DNA of 64,000 nucleotides from Salvator merianae (taxonomy: Eukaryota; Chordata; Lepidosauria; Squamata; Teiidae): contig QVOM02000101.1 in the NCBI GenBank assembly GCA_003586115.2, forward strand, positions 30,817,794 through 30,881,793. Direction: 5' to 3'. This document shows positions 46,166-59,613 of this stretch, piece by piece. The notes beneath the pieces are model-generated. The model was not told the DNA's origin. It saw nothing but the letters and a program-made list of their open reading frames with translations, and searched no databases. Within the stretch, counting starts at the first letter, position 1, and every line of letters starts with the position of its first letter. A program made the translations under genes and the position numbers.

Positions 46166-48264
46166 CATTAAGTCTAGTACAGGGTTCTAGTACAACTTCT
46201 GTATGCAGAAGATGCCAGATATATTTCCTAACATTCCTCCTCTCCATGAAAAAATATAATGTAGGGAAAACAGGTGATATGACAAGAACTATTTTGGCCT
46301 GAAAGCCTACAGAGTCAATTTATTGCCATAGCAAATGCAGCACCCAGGGGCGTGTCTACTTGCCTGGTTCCCAAGTTGACTTCATGCAGAAATGAGGAGA
46401 GTGAATGGGCTTCTTCTACCCCAATCCCATGACAGCAGGCAAACAACATGGGACTTTTCTTGTCCTCCCAGTTGGCAGTATGTGAGCAGAGGGGACTTAG
46501 CTCCCCACATAAGCACAGGTTATCATAGACAGTTTCCCTTCATCCTTCACCTGGGGACTTAGTACAGGGTCTCTCTTTGGGATACATATGAGACTTGCTC
46601 AATGTCTGCTTGGTCATTACACTGCCGTCTTCTAAGTTCTGTGATACCAGACTGTGGCTGCTTGTGTTTTTCACTGACTCTGTTTTTCCTTTTGTTATAG
46701 AAATAAGAAAGTAATGGATAGGAGATTATTGGGCTTGCTGCTGTTTCAAGGTCATTGTAAAACTGGGAAAAAAACAGAAAGTGAACAAGAATGTTTATGT
46801 ACTGGCTGCCGATGGCCACATGGGTGAAGCACTGTTGAGGGATATATGCATTTGCTAGTGCTCTTTCCTGTGCGATCTTTTATCAATAAATGCTGACATG
46901 TTGCTATAGAAACAAGTCTGTATCCTTTTGTTTGGGCTTGTAAATAGTCATGTTGATGCTCTATTACAACCTTTGCATATACCTGGATCACTACCAATTA
47001 TTTGTAGATTGTGATGACTTAACTAGCTGACTTGGTTTAGAAGAGCTTCCTATGATAGATCTGTTGAGGTAGGAGCGAAACTTATTTCAGTCATCTATAA
47101 ATGTGACTCTGCAGAATTTATAAAATTCACGTATCTTGCAAACAAAAATGCAATTATAAGAAAACTGAAATTCAATTATCTGATGATATATTCCTAAAAA
47201 GTATATCTCAAAAAGGAAAAATAATATATATAATATTAAAAGTACTCTCTAGACTGCATTATATGTGAAGGAATTATTTGCACAAATGTGAACTTTGCAA
47301 AAGAGAAGAATTGCAAACTGGTATAAAAAGAAGGAAAACCAGGAGGAGAAATGAGGAACACATGAGAAATAAAACTTGACACATTTGCTCATCACTAACC
47401 TAAGTCAATAGTCCTCTTTTATGGCAAAAAATCTTCCTATATAGGTGCTTTGTGCCCTGCAAACTCATGCACTCAGGCAGAGGGATTTTCAGGCTGGTAG
47501 CATAAGCAATAGCTCAGTCCAGCAGTGGAAAGCCTTCTTAGTGTTTTCATGTTACATTTTCTATGCAATTTAAGAGTGATGAGAATTTTCTGCCATATTA
47601 TAATGTTACTCAGAGAAATATCCTGTGGCACTGCTAGGTGTATGGGCCTTGGACCTGCCTGCCTCTTAAGGAAATATCTGTCTCCAGTAACCAGCTTCTA
47701 TGATAACCCTCTGTCTGTCAGCTGCAAACATCTTTGAAACATGAGACACGACTGGGAAGGAGTTTGTATGAAGGGTTTTTTTTTGTTTGTTTTTTCCTTT
47801 GAAACTCTTGATTCCCATTTATATGACCATGACAGGCTGGTGTTGGCATGTGCTGGTATTAGCACATGGAAGCTTGTGGCATTTAAAGAGCTGCTGTGAA
47901 CTGAATCAGTGGGATAGGACTCTTTCAGCATGGAGAATTCTGCTCTGATGGCAGGGCACCCTATTCCCTGGCCCAGGGTGGCAGTGGAGGTGCCAACATA
48001 GATCAAGATGTGATGTGTGTAAATCCCCCACTTTATGGACTCTCTCTGTCTCCCTCGAGTGATTTAGTGAGCCATGGCATGTGGCCACACAATTATTTTT
48101 AAGAAACCTCAAATGTCTTTCAGCCATATATCATATGTTAAAGACCAAGATGTGGTAGAGAGTTCAATAGGGTATCTGGAGGCTGTTAGGAGTGGCATGT
48201 GGACACTATCAAGAGATTTGTGGATGACAGTGTTACTGGATGGATGGTCCACATTTTTTCTTCT
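46166..48264. other. No gene recognised
   Basis: About 2.1 kb without a recognised exon or long repeat. A T/G-rich run lies at 47776-47797. Short minus-strand frames (86, 102 residues) show no family resemblance. Confidence 0.5.
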
Positions 48265-48265
48265 T

Positions 48266-48380
48266 TTAGTGTGGATGTGCACAAACCTGTGTGAAACTGC
48301 ACAAGATGTGCCCACGTTCAAACTGATCTTTAAATAGCTTAAAGCAGTTCAAACTTCAGTTTGAAAGTTTGCTAGACTGT
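48266..48380. mobile_element. Possible truncated hAT-like MITE
   Basis: Begins tagtgtggatgtgcacaaac, like the family terminus, followed by inverted words (gttcaaactg against cagtttgaa). The opposite terminus is not found. Confidence 0.3.
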
Positions 48381-48632
48381 TTATCACTGGGAACAATGGA
48401 GGAGAACAAGGGTGGGGGTAGCAGGGACAAGGTTCTGCAAAAGTTTGAGTTGAAGACGCCCAAATGGGTGTGGAGGTCTGGTCTCTAGGGATGATCACAT
48501 GAAGGTTTTTGTTTTGTTTTGTTTTATCTCAGCTGAAAGACATGAGATCATGTACCCAGATGTGATTCCATCATTTCAAACTCCTTTACTAGTTTATATT
48601 AGATAGCTATTCCAGTTGTATCTACTCCATAG

Positions 48633-48980
48633 TAGGAATGTGCAAATTTCAATTCGTATTCAAAAATTCATTTGAAGATTTGTTTTTGCAATTTTTTGCA
48701 TTGAAATGAAAATGACTTTTTTTGATCTTATGGGTTTTTGATCGAAAACGAAAAAGCCTATTCTTTTGTGAAAACGAAATTATTCAGATATTCACATTTT
48801 CACACTTTTTTGCTGTTTAAACCATGAAAATGGCATTTTCAATGTGAAAATGAATGTGAAAAATGTGAAAATGAATGTGAAAAAGGCATTTTTCGATAAT
48901 GGAATTTGCTGATGAATCTAAAATTTGGATTTTCAATTAAAAAATGAATCAAAAATGATTTTTTTAAATGCACATCCCTA
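48633..48980 (-). mobile_element. AT-rich hAT-like MITE (348 bp)
   Basis: Ends are TAGGAATGTGCAAATTTC and aaatgcacatcccta. The flanking octamers ctccatag and ctctatac agree at six of eight positions. The core accatgaaaatggcatttt is in reverse orientation relative to the 45471 copy. A tandem pair (gtgaaaatgaat) lies at 48856-48888. Confidence 0.85.
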
Positions 48981-49087
48981 CTCTATACTCTAGAGCAGTA
49001 CAGGCTGAATCCATCACTACCTATTAGCAGATGTATTCCCAATCATAGTAATTCTAAAGTATGATAGAAGACAAACTGTTGGAATGA

Positions 49088-49090
<3 letters not shown>

Positions 49091-49130
<40 letters not shown>

Positions 49131-49131
49131 C
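49091..49131. repeat. (AC)n-(AT)n microsatellite
   Basis: About 14 AC units followed by AT units. Confidence 0.96.
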
Positions 49132-49522
49132 TGCACTTTGACTATAGCAAGTTACTGCAGGCCAGGCTGTTGTACTTCCATTCTTTTTTGTTAGTTGAAC
49201 AAAAGGTTTTATTATTTATTATTATCAACCTTTTTTTTTTTTCCCTCCCAGGAAAATTTGCAAAATTTCAATTCCTTTTGATTCTGCAGAAAATGAGCTC
49301 TTTTGTTCAAACTGCCAGCAAGACAGATATGCAAATCTAGGGCTTGCAATTGGCTGATTCAAGCACTAAATTTACATATATTTCTGGGTTCAAAAACTGA
49401 GCACCCAGAAAGGTATGAGAGGAAACAGAAAGAGTAATTTATGAAACCTGTGTTCAGCTTGTTTAACCAGAACAGGAAGAAGAACAGGTAATTAGGAGAG
49501 AAGAAGTTTTTTTACAGTAATT
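49132..49522. other. No gene recognised
   Basis: T runs near 49231-49243; no exon or transposon terminus. Confidence 0.5.
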
Positions 49523-49850
49523 GGATGACTTGTTTGGAGCTCTTATCTGGGTTCAGAGAAATTCCACTTTTCTATCAGTCTGCCACTCCAATGACCTATC
49601 TCATAGATGAAAGCAGGCAGAATCCTGCTTAGGCTGTAAGACCAACAGCAGTTCTATTAAAGAGATCATTTTTCCTTATCAGGTAGAATAGATGGCTGTT
49701 TGGATCTCTTGTCTAGGTTCAGAAGAATTCTATTGTTCTGCCAGTCAGTCCAATGGCCTATCTGGTCATTAGGAAAGTGAAGCATAAACCAACCCAGTGT
49801 GTAAGAACAATAGTAATTATTCCCTTTAATAGACAAACTTGCAGAGGAAT
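49523..49850. repeat. Diverged tandem duplication, period about 166 bp
   Basis: Unit 1 (gtttggagctcttatctggg at 49532) is repeated as unit 2 (gtttggatctcttgtctagg at 49698). Later blocks match in the same order: gttcagag/gttcagaa, ccaatgacctatct/ccaatggcctatct, and tgtaagaccaacag/tgtaagaacaatag. The units are visibly diverged with small indels. Confidence 0.82.
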
Positions 49851-50942
49851 TATAAAACAGCTGCACGTTTGCAGTCTCATTTCTTCAACTAGACCACTTC
49901 CTGGCGGCCTGGTGCTTCTTTTAAAAAGGGAGAGCAAACTCTTTTATGCCTTTTTTAAAGGCACAGGTTCTTCAGACTACTTTAAATAGCTCCTTGAGGC
50001 AAGCACACATGCACATTTGCTTTGAATGTGAACACTTCATGCAAACACCAGATTTGTTTTGGTTGATAACAAACCTGTTCCTTACAAACTGAGTTCAACA
50101 AGAACCAGTTCGGCATATCTCTGTCTTTAGCATAAAGATTCACAATAAGGGCAAATAGTTAATTGAAAGTGTTAATTTCAGGTAAGGAGAACAATTGCAA
50201 GAAATATTTATTTCCCCTAGTTCCCTTTATATATTTTTTTTTTCACCCTTTCACAGCTTGTACATGTAGGGTGAGTGGGAAGAAAAGAGCTTGGCTTCTC
50301 CAGAGGCTGTATTAACGCTGCTCCTTTCTCCAATCATTTACGAATGATGCAAACTGTAAGAGACTGAAAAGGTCACCCCTGCATTGTCTCCTATTTATGT
50401 TAGCCCAATGAGCACTAAACCTGAGGCAAAGTACATTGAAGCTCATGTCCCTGGCAAAACAGCAAGTAACCTTAGCAAATGAGCCACCATCTAAAAGTCT
50501 GTTCTGGAAATACTACATCCAGTAATTGAACTCAAAGCCACTGTGCTTTTTACAGTTAGCTTATCACATTTCCATTTCCTTTCCTCCATCCCTCTACAAT
50601 TACCACTTTAAAATGTTTTCATTCATGTTTGGCTGGTCACAGTATGACCCACATTTTAAGAAATAAGTACACTCTAGACAATCCTAACGGACCTCAAATA
50701 TTCTGAAATGGTATCCTATTTTCTTATCCTATTTTCTTATATTACTTGGTTCCAAACTAGATGATGTTTAATGCCAGCAACATGTGCACATCTAGTGATA
50801 CTTGATAATCATAAATTACAGTACTTAAAAGTCTAGTCTTCAAGTGGTTAAAAGAACATTTCATCCCATGTTAATATTTACACCCTTCACTACCACATTG
50901 TTCAGTCTGGCTTACAGAGACTTAGAACATAGTTAAAAATAC
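49851..50942. other. No gene recognised
   Basis: AT-rich sequence with a T run at 50234-50243 and a 14-bp tandem pair (atcctattttctt) at 50712-50739. No exon recognised. Confidence 0.5.
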
Positions 50943-50985
50943 AGGGTCTTTTTGCACTTTCCACTTCAGAATGTGAAAGAAAGGT
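50943..50985 (+). mobile_element. Fragment resembling the left end of repeat C
   Basis: agggtctttttgcactttcc resembles the left terminus of the repeat at 62361-62825 (gggccttttcacactttcc). Confidence 0.35.
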
Positions 50986-51399
50986 AACATCTCAGGTAGT
51001 GGTCTTGAAATAATAACTGTGCTTAATGGTTTCATATGTTGATAGAACTTGATATAAATATTTGTAATACTTCCTGTGGAAAATTTAGCTTTAGATTGCA
51101 GAAACAACCAGCTGTCACAATCAGTGGACCTGAACGAGATTTCAGCAGAAACAGAACTTAAAAGCTTGCTACTGCTGAGGGCTGAGTAGTGGGGATTTCC
51201 TGCATTGTAAACAACTGCATTATAAAAGATGCCATCAAAATGTGTTGGGGAAGCCTCTCAGCTTATGCTGGGGGTCTTCTGTAAGCGCTCATGTTGCTTG
51301 AAATAAACATACCTTGACTGAAGAGATTCTCTACTTGTATGTGATTTCTTTGACAGGAACAGGATAAGTGTCCTGTTCTATGGTGGAATAGACTTTGCA

Positions 51400-51785
51400 G
51401 CTTGGATACTATCTGCACTGCAAGGTCTTAGAACAGAACGCCAGCAGGATTGCCAGCATTTGTGTGGTCACTGTCATGGTGACCAGCAACACCACAGATC
51501 ATGCAGGTGCAGCCGCACTGTGCTGCCTGATCATGCAGACACAACAGCACCATGCCATGCAGGTCTCCATTTGTGTTTGGACACATGTGCAAACACATTC
51601 TATCAGGAGCAGTCTGGCTGGTAAGGTCTGGCTGTGAAACATGATTTAGTGCTCCATAACTGGGAGCAACCAGGAGCAGCTGTAGTCTGCTCCCAATCAT
51701 GAGGGCCTCCACAAAGTGTGGAGGCACTTGACTCGTGGGTGTCCCTGACTCTCTCTAGCTTCAAGTGTGAGCAGCCACAACATAA
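51400..51785 (+). mobile_element. Dispersed repeat C, copy
   Basis: Shares blocks with 62361-62825: catttgtgtggtcac and tcatggtgacc, later gggagcaaccaggagcag, then gggcctccacaaa and cttcaagtgtgagcag near the right end. The 99-residue minus-strand frame inside is not recognisable as a protein. Confidence 0.45.
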
Positions 51786-52224
51786 CAAAGTTTTCTAATA
51801 TTTAGAGAAATAAAAACAAAGAGCTTTCAAAATATTATAGCATTTCTGGGAGAGACCTTGCTAGTAGCATCGCTATCCTCTGTGGATCTTGGAGTGGCAA
51901 GACTTGAAAGGACTTTCTCAGTGATTAAACTGTCCTTAATGGATAATAAAAGCTAGTGAAGGAGTCCAGGGAATGATAAATGTTTATTTGTGAAAGACTG
52001 TGATTCTTCTTAAGAGTTCCTCTCTGGATCCAAAGGAATTAATTAACCATCCCCAGTGCTTAATATTTCCTTTTTAAGCAAGGTGTTGGTGTAGCGGTGG
52101 CTACCCAATTGCAGGTGTGTGTGGAGGAAACATTGGTGTGTGTGTGTGTTACTTCCTTCTGCTATGAAAATAGTCCATTTATTACTACTAATCTGGAGTT
52201 TGCCCATTTATTATTTCCAATCCA
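51786..52224. other. No gene recognised
   Basis: Short TG tract at 52135-52149; nothing else recognised. Confidence 0.5.
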
Positions 52225-52577
52225 GAACATGTCCTATCCTCTTATTCCATGACTGATGAGTTTAATCAGGAGCCTTTGATGAAGGACTTTGTTGCAAGCC
52301 TTTTGAAAGTCCAGGTAGACAATGAAAATTGCATCACCTTTACCCTTATGCTTATTAACATTCTCCAAGGATTCTAACAAGTTAGTAAAGCATGATTTAC
52401 TTTTGCAGAAGCCATGCTGATTTTCTTTCAGCAATGCTTGCTCTTCTATGTGCATAGTAATTTTATCCTCAGTTACAGTTTCCATCACTTTATTTGGAAT
52501 TGATGTTAAGCTGATTGGTCTATAATTTCTTGGATCAGCCCTCAATTTATTTATTTTTTCTTTTTGCATTTGCTGCC
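52225..52577 (-). mobile_element. CR1 LINE reverse transcriptase fragment
   Basis: One open minus-strand frame reads 'RNYRPISLTSIPNKVMETV', then 'LLKENQHGFCKSKSCFTNLL' and 'IVYLDFQKACNKVLHQRLL'. These are CR1 reverse transcriptase motifs; the usual 'VYLDFSKAFDTVSH' has an altered second half here. Both ends are truncated: it stops after 'SHGIRG', before the YADD box. Confidence 0.9.
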
Positions 52578-52655
52578 CTCAAGTCTTCATGCCACTGTAC
52601 ATGGAGATGTGGGTGCTTGAAGGAGGTGTCCAGGGAGGGGAACTGGAGATGTAGT

Positions 52656-52656
<1 letters not shown>

Positions 52657-52687
<31 letters not shown>

Positions 52688-52689
52688 AA
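52657..52689. repeat. (AAAT)n microsatellite
   Basis: About eight AAAT units ending in A. Confidence 0.94.
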
Positions 52690-52737
52690 AAATCCAACAT
52701 TGAAGAAGTCAACATGGGTTGCATTTCTGGCCATTTC

Positions 52738-52815
52738 AACATGGTGTTTATTTATTTGTTTGAGGAATTGTATCCTGCCCTTCACCTGATGGTCTCAGGA
52801 TGGGTCATAATATTT
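52738..52815 (-). mobile_element. L2 LINE 3' end fragment
   Basis: On the minus strand: gacccatcctgagaccatca, then ggcaggatac and AAATAAAC-type tail units, matching the L2 3' end at 34743-34830. Confidence 0.72.
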
Positions 52816-55373
52816 GTCTTTGGATTTCACAGTAGATTAGTAAATCCAAATAGCCGTTACAGATACATAACAGACAAAAATTTTAAAATATCTGCTTTCC
52901 TGTGACAGGGAATGCTGCATTTCAGTTTACTTTTGCCAGGCCTCCTCGTTTTGTAAAATGATAGGACTGTTGATTAAGAAATATGATATAAATCCCCCTT
53001 GGGCACAGAGAATCTGCTACAGAGTTCCTTTGATTGGTGACTTTGTTACTGTACAGAATAAGTGCAAGGCTTAGGTAATTTTACAGCTATCTACCATTAG
53101 GTAGCCTTACAGCAATTTGACATGACACCGGTATGTACATTGGCTGTGAGCACCTGGGGATGTTTCTTTAAATTGCTGTTGGCACTACCTAGGATAAATC
53201 CATTCTAATGCATTGGGAATGACTTGATGTTTCTCTTTGTTGTATTAACAATCTGGATATACACCACAGAAGTAATCCATACAGTTTATGTTCTATTATG
53301 TCAAAAATAATTCTACATCATAGTAAACCTAGAAGTTACTATGCTTTGACTCTATTCCTCTGAAAATATTCTTGAGATCAAATTTGTGACACTTCGGCTT
53401 TTGGAAGATGTCTATGTACTAAAACTGAAATTCCATTTTCAACTGAGCAAAGAAAGCATAAACTAAAGCAATTTAGAGAAATTAGGAGAAACATACTAAA
53501 GCATATCAAAACATATTTCAGTAGGATCCCAAACCAAGAACTGTTTTTGGAAATTCACTTATTTTAAAAAAATAATAATAATAATCACAAGAGCTACCTC
53601 ATGATGGGTGTGCCTATGCTACATAGCCTGGCAGACAGTGAAAGTTCCTGGCCCTTGAAATTGTCAGTCAGAACACTTTTGGCCAGGGATACTGGCACTG
53701 CTTCTAGGTGTCTGACCAAAACGGGACCAGGCCTGTGTGCTGTCCACATGCTGTCCATTATCTGGTAAACTTAAGAAGTTTATTTGTGGACTACTTCATA
53801 AAGGTCTACCAATGAAACAAGATATGTTGACATTTTGGCACAGAATCCCATTTCTCTGTCTGGTCCAGAGTGGATGAGCCAGTCTAATAAGGGACATGGT
53901 TTCCAGTAAACTGGCCCGATTTGCAGATCAAACATACTACAGGCCATTCTGGGCAAGTCTAATGTCCTAGTGTGGCAAAGGCCTATATGTCTTTACAAGG
54001 GCCACCTTATGAGTATCTCCAAGGTCATTTATACATAATGTGGTCTATCCCACTCCATTTTACCTAGGACAGCCAAGTCCCATCTGCCAGTTAAAAAGGC
54101 TGGACAAAGTCCTTGGAGCTGGCATTCAGCCTTCGAATGCTATGAACTTTCATTCCTAGGTGTTGGCATTGCCAGATGGGCCCTTTTCAGTGATACATCA
54201 ACATCTGGAGTCACTTTCAGTGGTATTTCCTGGTGTGTCACCAATATGGGTCCCCACATACTCTCTGCAGGCTACTTGTGATCCAAATACTGCTGCTGAT
54301 TCAGTTGTGGGGCCTCTTCAAAGAGATCAGAATTTGAACAGGATAATGCACCATTTGGGCATCTTATCCTGATCTTTAGCTTCATCCAACATGGACAAAA
54401 TTTACTAGTGGGGACACTTTACTGTGCAGACAACAGACCTCTAGACCCCTTCATAAACTACACTAAAGGTAAGAGTAGAAAGGACCCAGAACTCAGTGGG
54501 CAGATGAGTCCATCCTCTATCGGCCTACAGGTCATCCTAGAGCCATAGAAACCACCCTATCCCTATCCCTAATCTTAGATACACTATTTTAAGGACTGTG
54601 TCTCAGCAAATTTTCATCTTCTTCCTCTTTGTAGACTCATAGAAGAAAAGGAAGGAAATGAATAGGCTGACTTCTGCCCATGCCACTATTGTGATGGGCC
54701 AAAAGTGACTGTTTTGGGGGCTTCTACAATCTATTACAAAAGTGGTACAGACAGAACACTCAGTGCTGGAGAACTTTCATTCCACAATTGTGAGGATTTG
54801 AGAGGCTGCAATTTGCCATTTGTCAAATGCTGTTGCTGTCTTTGCAGTAGCTTCTGCTTCAGAGGTGTCCAAAATTAGGGTCATATGGATTCAGCCACAA
54901 TGTGTTCCAGATGCTGTTGGATTCTAAATCCCATTCACCCCAGCCAGCGTGATCAATGGCTCATGATGGAGGGAGCTGGAGAACAATGAAATCTGGTGGG
55001 TATCATATTAACCATACCAACTAGGAAACCATTTTTAATTGCTTCATTTGTCATGTTACAGCTAAAAGTAGTTTATATGTTTAAATTACCAAAAACATTA
55101 TTATTGGATTATGATTTTAATTCATTTTGATTGCATGTGGGGGTGGAGGTGGGGATTTTTTTTCCTGTAACTCATTAATGAGCCTGTCACCAAGGATAAT
55201 TGGACTGGGATGATTTTTATCAGGTATCAAGCATGTTGCTTCTACATGCCCAGTACCCATGAGCAACAGTGAAATGTTCATGTCCTCAGCTGATTCTTAT
55301 ATAAGTGGGAGGCAGCAAATTATCAGGATCAGGTTGGGTGACATAATCCAGAAAATGTCTCTCTCTCATATTT
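52816..55373. other. No gene recognised
   Basis: About 2.5 kb. A less AT-rich block at roughly 53600-54600 contains only short frames. A short CCCTAT run lies at 54555-54573. I see no exon or repeat terminus. Confidence 0.45.
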
Positions 55374-55387
55374 GTGTGTATGTGTGT

Positions 55388-55419
<32 letters not shown>
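55374..55419. repeat. (TG)n-(CA)n microsatellite
   Basis: A short TG stretch followed by about 18 CA units; self-complementary arms. Confidence 0.95.
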
Positions 55420-55421
<2 letters not shown>

Positions 55422-58400
55422 CTTTTCTCCTTGGTATCTGTTGTTATACAATATGCTATGAAATCTTTTGTCAGTAGCACATCTGTAATCCCCTCTGGTA
55501 TCTTCTACCTTGTTGGATTTTATATCAGAACCCCCGGAAAACTATCTGATTACACTGGTATCTCAAGGCAGATGTCGGTGGTAGGCCATAGTTTCATGCA
55601 GAAACACTACTGGGTAATCATATATACTAGGAGATGAAGCAGGCCTAGCTGTCATGAAGGACATTTTCTTTCAAGTGTCTCTTACTGACATTCACTTGAA
55701 ATACAGTGTGTCTAAACAGCAAAAGCCACCGAGTACCAAATGTTGCTGACAAAGAACTGGTCTGTGGATTAATTATATTTTGAGTGGTAAGGAATGTGTT
55801 TAGTTTACAGTAGATGCTATTTGCAATTGTATGCAGTATTATATTCAAAAGTACTAGATGGAATTGCATTTCAGAATGCTATATTGGAGATTATCTGTTA
55901 ATTCATGTACAAATTGTGCATTTATCAACCTGAAGCAATGGGGGCAATAAAGAATTCAGCAGTGTTGTGCATTATTTTGAGAGCATTAATTGTTCTCATG
56001 GCTCAGAAAATCACAAGCATGCCTGAAACCAAGAAAATGAACGACTAATATTAAACCACCCTTTTCAGAATCATAAAATGTCTAAAAACCCTGAAAGTTT
56101 TGTGTTCATTCCATTTTTTGCTAAAGAAGTTTTATTCACCCTAGTAGCCATGGTATTAATTCAGGTTTCACTGTCAACTCAGTCACACAGCCATTACAGC
56201 AGAAGCTGCATTTTTTATAAACTGTGGTTCCACATAATTTCCTAAGGTGCCGGGGGGGTGGGGTGGGGGCTTTCATTATCATGGTCTGGCTGCAGCCTGG
56301 CTGAAGTAGCTGCCCATACCCTGTGCCTCTGGCCAGACTGTGCTAATGAGCAGCTGTGTCTGTGCATGAAGGGTGAGATCAGCTTCCCTTCTTGTGAGTC
56401 AAACTCCATGCACAGATATCAGTAGCCTCTTTAGTCGTGTCAGTCTGTCCTGGCAATATGGATAGAAGCAACTGACATATGGAAAGTAATGACTCAGGGA
56501 CATTTTCCACACTCAAAGAGCCCGAGTGTGGGCCACCAGACACCTTGGCATAGTGCTATGGGATATACGCCACAGTGGGATTGTGCAAAGGTGTCTGGGG
56601 CCCTATATGGAGAGATAGCCATAGTCCTTCTTGATCTTTTGCTTGGGGAAATGCATGCACCTAGTAGCATTCATTGGATTAGAACTACAAAGGAGCAGAG
56701 GCAGGGTTAGAAGGGATTAAAAATCTCACTTTGATTTTTCTGAACCACATTTGAAACTCAAAATATGGCTTGCAGAGATTAAAGCAACCTGTGTCCCTCA
56801 TCACTGCCATTCCACAGGTCCCAATCCTTAGGGTGCCTCTGTGTTAATTTTACACCAAGATGTCGAAAACTAGCCAACAAGAAGATTTTTGCATGCCAGC
56901 TTTGTAGGGATATTGTAACCTTTCTCCCTAACTACGATTGTTTAGCCATGAGGAGTTGTCATATGTTGTAAGTGTATCAAGCATTGTAATGAACCATGTA
57001 CCCTTTCCATCAAGGTAAGAGAGTTCATTTTGGGCAGGGTTTTATGCTTTGAAACAACCTTATAATTGCATGTCTAGATAGTGGGTGGCACATTATTGCT
57101 ACATTATAGATTATAATTAAATGCATTTCATAAGATTTCAGTTCTAAAAGGCATGCTTCAGTACATCTTAGATAATAATTAATTGCTTTCCTAAAAAAAA
57201 AAAAAAAAAAAAAAACAAACCACAAAAAAACAACTATTTGAGTTAGTAAACAGTTTGGGAAAGTAGTATGAATTCCTGAGCATCATTGTCATACTGTTTT
57301 GTTTTTTTTTGGGGGGGGGAGAAGTCATTAACAGCTAGGAACTTTGAGGTGGGAGTAGTTTCATTAATCCTCCGTTTGAGAACAAAAAGCTAAGTAAAGC
57401 AAGTTTGAGAGTCATAACATAAGAGAATCCAACATCTTAAATCTTAGTATTTTAGCTAATGAGTTTTGCTTAACTGAGGCAATTGCTGCTAGATCTTAAC
57501 AAAACAACAGCTACATGATTGAACTGATACCCATTCTATGTAAGCTGTTTTTCATGGCAGCCTATTTCTGCTTATTTACTTAATACCTTTTTTTAAAAAA
57601 TGAGGAAAACCGGCTGACCTGTGCACAAACAGCTGCACATGGTTTGCCATACAAGCATCCTTCATGTGGTTTCTTGTTTGCTTTACTTGGCCAGGAACAC
57701 ACATTAGGAAAAGCAGTGCTATTTTTTTTTTTTTTTTAATGATAATATATTATGTGTTGTCTTTACTAGCAAGATGAGAAACAGAAGTTTATTCATAAGA
57801 AATAGTCTGAGACCTCCTGACTGTCAATTCCAATGACTTCTGGACCTAGAAGTTGGCACAGTGATGTTAGGCAGTTTTGCCTCATTTCTGTTAGAGGCTG
57901 AAATCCATTTAATTTAGGTTGTTGTGAAGTTAAAGTGTTGGGAAAGATCCAGATATGTCATAATGAACATATTATTATATTCCATTAAAATTATTACAAT
58001 ATGAATAAATAAAACCAATGGAATATATCTATAAAACGTATAACATTCCATGTGTCCAACATATAAGAACTTATAAATTCAGCACTTGTTCATAATCTGT
58101 TATCACTAACTTACAGTGAAATATATATATAGTTTTGAACCACTAGTTAACTACTTTTGTGTTTGCCCAATTTGTCAAATGCTATTTAGTTATGGCATTC
58201 AGTAGAGGCGACCATGTTTCCTGGAAAGTGTTTGCTATATCTGGATGTTGCATTTTCATTAATTGCCAAGTGAAAAGTTCATTTATGGTCAAGTCCAATA
58301 TTTTATCATACTACAAATCTATACTGAGTATTTTTATAGTCTTTCCAGAACTGTGCTATCCCTAGGTTCACTGATGTGAAGATAAATTAAATAATAATAA

Positions 58401-58701
58401 TAATAAATGTGTGACAATCCTGCATATTTGACCATCAAAGCTATTAAAAAGAAACAGCTTTAGATGAAGAATGGGACAAAGTCCACCACAGTCCACTTGT
58501 ATCGTATTGTATTATCTAAATCCTTTCTTAATTTGTTTTTGCCCCTCTTTGTAAAGAAACTTCAGCAGCAGAAGCAACAGAAGCCCTCCAAACTACAGAC
58601 AATCTGCTTCACAGATTAACCCATACCAGCATAATTTGATACAGTAACCTGGTGTTTTGCAGTCTAGATTTTTCTGTCTGCCTTTGCTGCTGCATAATTA
58701 A
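55420..58701. other. No gene recognised
   Basis: About 3.3 kb without recognised exon or transposon. Includes a G-rich patch at 56250-56269, an A run at 57193-57215, a T/G patch at 57298-57319 and a T run at 57722-57737. The A run has no recognisable retrogene next to it. Confidence 0.45.
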
Positions 58702-58890
58702 GAACATAATTAAGAACTTAAGAGAAACACTGCTGGATCAGGCCACAGCCCATCTAGTCCAACATTGTCTCACACAGTGTCTCACCAGTTGCTTCTGGAC
58801 ATTCTTAGCAGAAGACAAAGGCAAAACCTACACCTGCTCTGGACTCTCTGCAAATGACCTTTAAAGCCATCCTGCCTCTGTCTCTTCAAG
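58702..58890 (-). mobile_element. CR1 LINE 3' end
   Basis: Starts with aagaacataattaagaac, then cactgctggatcaggccaca, gcccatctagtccaacattg and cacacagtgtctcacc. Further in, atttgcagag-complement sequence corresponds to the ORF2 end. Confidence 0.87.
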
Positions 58891-59480
58891 GACAACATTT
58901 GATCCCTGTCCCTTCATAATGCTCCAGAAGATGATTGACTTGTTTGTTTTTGTGGTGCTGCATTATTGGTAGAAGTGCAAGGTTCTTTGTGGCCTTCTTG
59001 CTGTTTCTGGTCACATTTCTGTCACATAAAAATGGTGCTTTCCCCATGGACCCACACAGGCCATTTCTATTGTTTCCTTCATCAAGACACCTGAAGCGAC
59101 TGGGTAGGTTCCTGGGAACCTAGTGGAGTTATCTTAAGGTCAGTGGACAAGGAACAACTTTCATGTCACTACCTTGTGTCCTGCTGCAGTCTGTCACCTC
59201 ACTGTGGCTTACCAAAACAGGCTGTGGAGACTCAAGGGGCTTCTGTGCATGTCCATGGGGCTGCCCTTAGAGCACAGGCACAGATGATGCCAAAGGTTGT
59301 TTGGTCCAGTGGCATGGGAACATGGCATGGCAACAGACGCACCTCTCTTCCAGATGTCTTTGGCCACATGCATGGAACTTGGATATTATGAAGCCAGACA
59401 TATGTCATCATAGATTCTAGTTAGAATTTTCTACTTTCTAGCAAGAAATGAGATATGTTCATGAGAATGGTTAAGGACAC
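58891..59480. other. No gene recognised
   Basis: Unique-looking sequence; the 82-residue frame at 59143-59391 has no family resemblance. Confidence 0.5.
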
Positions 59481-59481
59481 A

Positions 59482-59522
59482 TGGGGAGGAGGAGGAGGAG
59501 GAGGAGGAGGAGGAGGAGGAGA
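59482..59522. repeat. (GGA)n microsatellite
   Basis: About 13 GGA units. Confidence 0.96.
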
Positions 59523-59605
59523 AACTGTTAATATTTTGATAAGCATATTTTATTATGTGCATTTTGTTCATTTTAATGTATAGTTTAGTGATAGTTTGTA
59601 GTAAT

Positions 59606-59613
59606 AGCAGAAG
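59606..59613. repeat. Target-site duplication, left copy
   Basis: Octamer agcagaag, repeated exactly at 60932-60939. Confidence 0.9.

Noticed and set aside
57193..57215. A run considered as a retrogene poly-A tail
   Set aside because: No reverse-transcribed gene, AATAAA signal or flanking duplication was recognised beside it.
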